From: Mycobacterium innocens
GTDB taxonomy: Bacteria; Actinomycetota; Actinomycetes; Mycobacteriales; Mycobacteriaceae
Assembly: GCF_900566055.1 (NCBI RefSeq)
Contig: NZ_UPHQ01000276.1
Coordinates: forward strand, 25,860 to 89,859
Reading direction: 5' to 3'
DNA length: 64,000 nucleotides
Both the position numbers and the translations under genes were made by a program. Of the stretch, positions 62,594 through 64,000 are shown piece after piece. Numbering within the stretch: the stretch's first letter is position 1; every line of letters begins with the position of its first letter. Below the pieces are notes generated by a model that worked only from the letters and a program-made list of their open reading frames with translations, did no database searches and had not been told where the DNA came from.

Positions 62594-62704
62594 CAGCCGG
62601 CAGCCACCGACCTGACGGGTTGCCCACGCACAACGCGGATTAGGGTTGGCCCAACGATCGCGCACGCACCGCGATAGTCCACGAGAACCGGGAGGCGGCC
62701 GGGA

Positions 62705-63361
62705 ATGGGCCTGTTCCGCAAGCGAAAGAGCCGGGCGATTCGTCGCGCCGAAGCCCGTGCGATCAAGGCCCGCGCCAAGCTCGAGGCCAAGCTGTCGGCG
62801 AAGAACGCGGCGCGTCGCCTCAAGTACGAGCGCAAAGCGGCGGACAAGGCCCTCAAGGCGCAGCTCAAGGCGCAGCGGGACAGCGATCGTGCGGCACTGA
62901 AGGTCGCCGAGACCCAGCTCAAAGCCGAGCGCGAGGGTAAGTTGCTGTCGCCCACCCGAATCCGCCGGGCGCTGACGGTGTCGCGGCTGTTGGCCCCGAT
63001 ATTGGCGCCGGTGATATACCGCGCGGCCATTGCCGCGCGCGGGCTGATCGATCAGCGTCGTGCCGACCAACTCGGGGTTCCACTGGCTCAGGTTGGACAA
63101 TTCTCCGGGCACGGCGCCCGGCTGTCGGCCAGGATCGCCGGGTCGGAGCAGTCGCTGCGGATGGTCCAGGAGAAGAAGCCGAAGGACGCGGAGACCAAAC
63201 AATTCGTCGCGGCCATCAGCGAACGGCTCGCCGAGCTGGCAGCGGCCATCACAGCCGCGGAGAACATGCCTGCGCAGCGGCGCCGGGCCGCCCACACCGC
63301 GATCTCCTCACAGCTCGACGGCATCGAGGCCGACCTGATGGCCCGGCTGGGGCTGGCCTGA
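62705..63361 (+). CDS. Conserved coiled-coil protein of unknown function (Rv3850 type)
   Basis: A 218-residue protein, the Mtb length. Residues 5-80 form a long, very basic Ala/Lys/Arg helix (KRKSRAIRRAEARAIKARAK) suited to a coiled coil or nucleic acid contact. A short hydrophobic stretch at 90-110 (SRLLAPILAPVIYRAAIAA) may touch the membrane. The C-terminal third is helical (AISERLAELAAAITAAEN). No signal peptide. Close to espR and hns, both nucleoid proteins. Confidence 0.8.
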   Translation: MGLFRKRKSRAIRRAEARAIKARAKLEAKLSAKNAARRLKYERKAADKALKAQLKAQRDSDRAALKVAETQLKAEREGKLLSPTRIRRALTVSRLLAPILAPVIYRAAIAARGLIDQRRADQLGVPLAQVGQFSGHGARLSARIAGSEQSLRMVQEKKPKDAETKQFVAAISERLAELAAAITAAENMPAQRRRAAHTAISSQLDGIEADLMARLGLA

Positions 63362-63376
63362 GATGGGCCGGCGATC

Positions 63377-63721
63377 ATGAAGCAGCTGCTCGGTGTCGCG
63401 TGGTCAGCCCTGCTGCTGGTCGCCCTGACGATCGCCGCGCCCCTGACGGTGGATGGCGCCTGCGGTGACCCCGTCCGGGCGTCCGCTGGTTCGACCCGGG
63501 TAAACCTGACCGGCATCCAGCATCCGGGCACCGGGTGGCCTACCGCCGAGCCGGAGATGACCGGCCCCGCCGTGACCGGGCGGCCACACCTGCGCGACAG
63601 CTACCCGGTGACGGTAGCCCGGGCGAGTACCGACGCCGACATTCCTACCTGGCCTTTCGCGGTCGGTGCGATAGCCGCGGTGGCCGCCGGAGCACTGTGG
63701 GCGCTGCGGCGCCGCCCCTAG
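63377..63721 (+). CDS. Small membrane protein (Rv3851 type)
   Basis: A 114-residue protein with an N-terminal hydrophobic helix or signal (LLGVAWSALLLVALTIAAPL), an outer Thr/Pro-rich segment of about 55 residues and a second helix (WPFAVGAIAAVAAGALWALR) before a basic end. Function unknown. It follows the Rv3850-type gene by 15 bp. Confidence 0.72.
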   Translation: MKQLLGVAWSALLLVALTIAAPLTVDGACGDPVRASAGSTRVNLTGIQHPGTGWPTAEPEMTGPAVTGRPHLRDSYPVTVARASTDADIPTWPFAVGAIAAVAAGALWALRRRP

Positions 63722-63844
63722 CCCGCCCGCGCGCCCAGGTAGCCGAGATGGCGGCATACCGGGTCCTGGCATGATGGGACCCGAGTGCTTCGCAACCCAG
63801 TGAGCGACCCCAGGCAAACAGAGAAGCTGCAAAGGAGCGGCCGC

Positions 63845-64000
63845 ATGGCAGACCCGCAGGATCGACCCGACGGCGAACCCGACGGCACACCGAGACCACC
63901 GGCCAAGAAGCAACCCGCCAAGAAGGCCGCGAAAGCCCCCGCCAAAAAAGCGCCCGCCAAGAAAACGCCGGCGCCTTTTTCGCCGGCGTTTTCTTGGCGG
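63845..64000 (+). CDS. hns: Lys-rich nucleoid protein Hns (Rv3852 type), partial
   Basis: ATG 63845 with GGAG upstream. The start MADPQDRPDGEPDG and the PAKK/APAKK repeats match mycobacterial Hns, a histone-H1-like DNA-binding protein with a C-terminal membrane helix. After KKTPA (about residue 43) the frame reads PFSPAFSWR, which is not Hns: from 63981 the DNA is the reverse complement of 63954-63973. Only 52 codons are visible and the window ends without a stop. Confidence 0.75.
   Translation, partial: MADPQDRPDGEPDGTPRPPAKKQPAKKAAKAPAKKAPAKKTPAPFSPAFSWR
63954..64000. repeat. Perfect 20-bp fold-back at the window edge
   Basis: 63954-63973 (CCGCCAAGAAAACGCCGGCG) is repeated as its exact reverse complement at 63981-64000, with loop CCTTTTT. 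The right arm breaks the expected Hns repeat pattern. It may extend past the window. Confidence 0.85.

Noticed and set aside
61999..62643. A 214-codon plus-strand open frame overlapping espR
   Set aside because: It reads a different frame through espR, which is certain, and its own sequence is Arg/Gly/His-rich without a domain.

Overview
This window is high-GC chromosomal DNA from a slow-growing, non-tuberculous Mycobacterium. Gene content and order follow the M. tuberculosis (Mtb) segment from embC (Rv3793) to hns (Rv3852), with several insertions, deletions and replacements. Comparisons with Mtb are from memory, since no database could be searched. The species cannot be fixed from the sequence alone.

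Layout. (1) 1-7448: end of embC, then embA and embB, the membrane arabinosyltransferases that ethambutol targets. A decayed IS256-type transposase lies between embC and embA. (2) 7530-10744: an accessory patch with a Tat-exported arylsulfotransferase-like protein, a secreted protein, a four-helix membrane protein and a frameshifted lipoprotein. (3) 10863-25218: fadE35, then on the minus strand accD4-pks13-fadD32 (the final mycolic acid condensation), culp6, fbpD and fbpA (mycolate transfer). (4) 25603-32193: a tightly overlapping minus-strand operon glf-glfT2-PAP2 phosphatase-ubiA-aftB, which makes galactan and the DPA arabinose donor and caps arabinan. (5) 32459-35210: erp and a peptidoglycan amidase/PGRP protein with LGFP repeats.

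(6) 35233-39659 is the most interesting block. It holds a fused PLP decarboxylase-spermidine synthase, a DUF350 membrane protein, a glutathionylspermidine-synthase-like ATP-grasp ligase and a membrane-anchored protein with a YgiB/DUF1190-like Gly/Ser tail. It sits where Mtb has PE_PGRS62. It looks like a polyamine-conjugation system at the cell envelope in an organism group that lacks glutathione.

(7) 39781-45785: a HAD phosphatase, three tandem PlsC-type acyltransferases, a kinase-like protein, a Rieske/metallo-beta-lactamase-fold protein and a small partner. The Mtb sulfolipid-1 locus (Rv3820c-Rv3828c) is absent at the next junction. (8) 45865-52677: a FAD oxidoreductase with its TetR repressor and twin operators, serS, a septum-formation-family protein, a small zincin, a Cys-rich miniprotein and a phosphoglycerate-mutase-family enzyme. 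(9) 52674-58446: pheA, then an iron cluster (IdeR boxes, a DUF2470 protein, bfrB), a full-length LytR-CpsA-Psr ligase, glpQ1 and a zinc-ribbon membrane protein. (10) 58447-64000: a DnaA-box cluster, a 51-residue membrane protein, sodA, a Mn2+ riboswitch with a GDT1-family transporter, espR, two conserved unknowns and the start of hns, which breaks into a perfect fold-back at the window edge.

Most genes form one cell-envelope programme: arabinan and galactan polymerisation, mycolate synthesis and attachment, and outer-surface proteins. Metal homeostasis (IdeR/bfrB, Mn riboswitch/GDT1, sodA) is grouped near the right end. No tRNA, rRNA or CRISPR array was seen.
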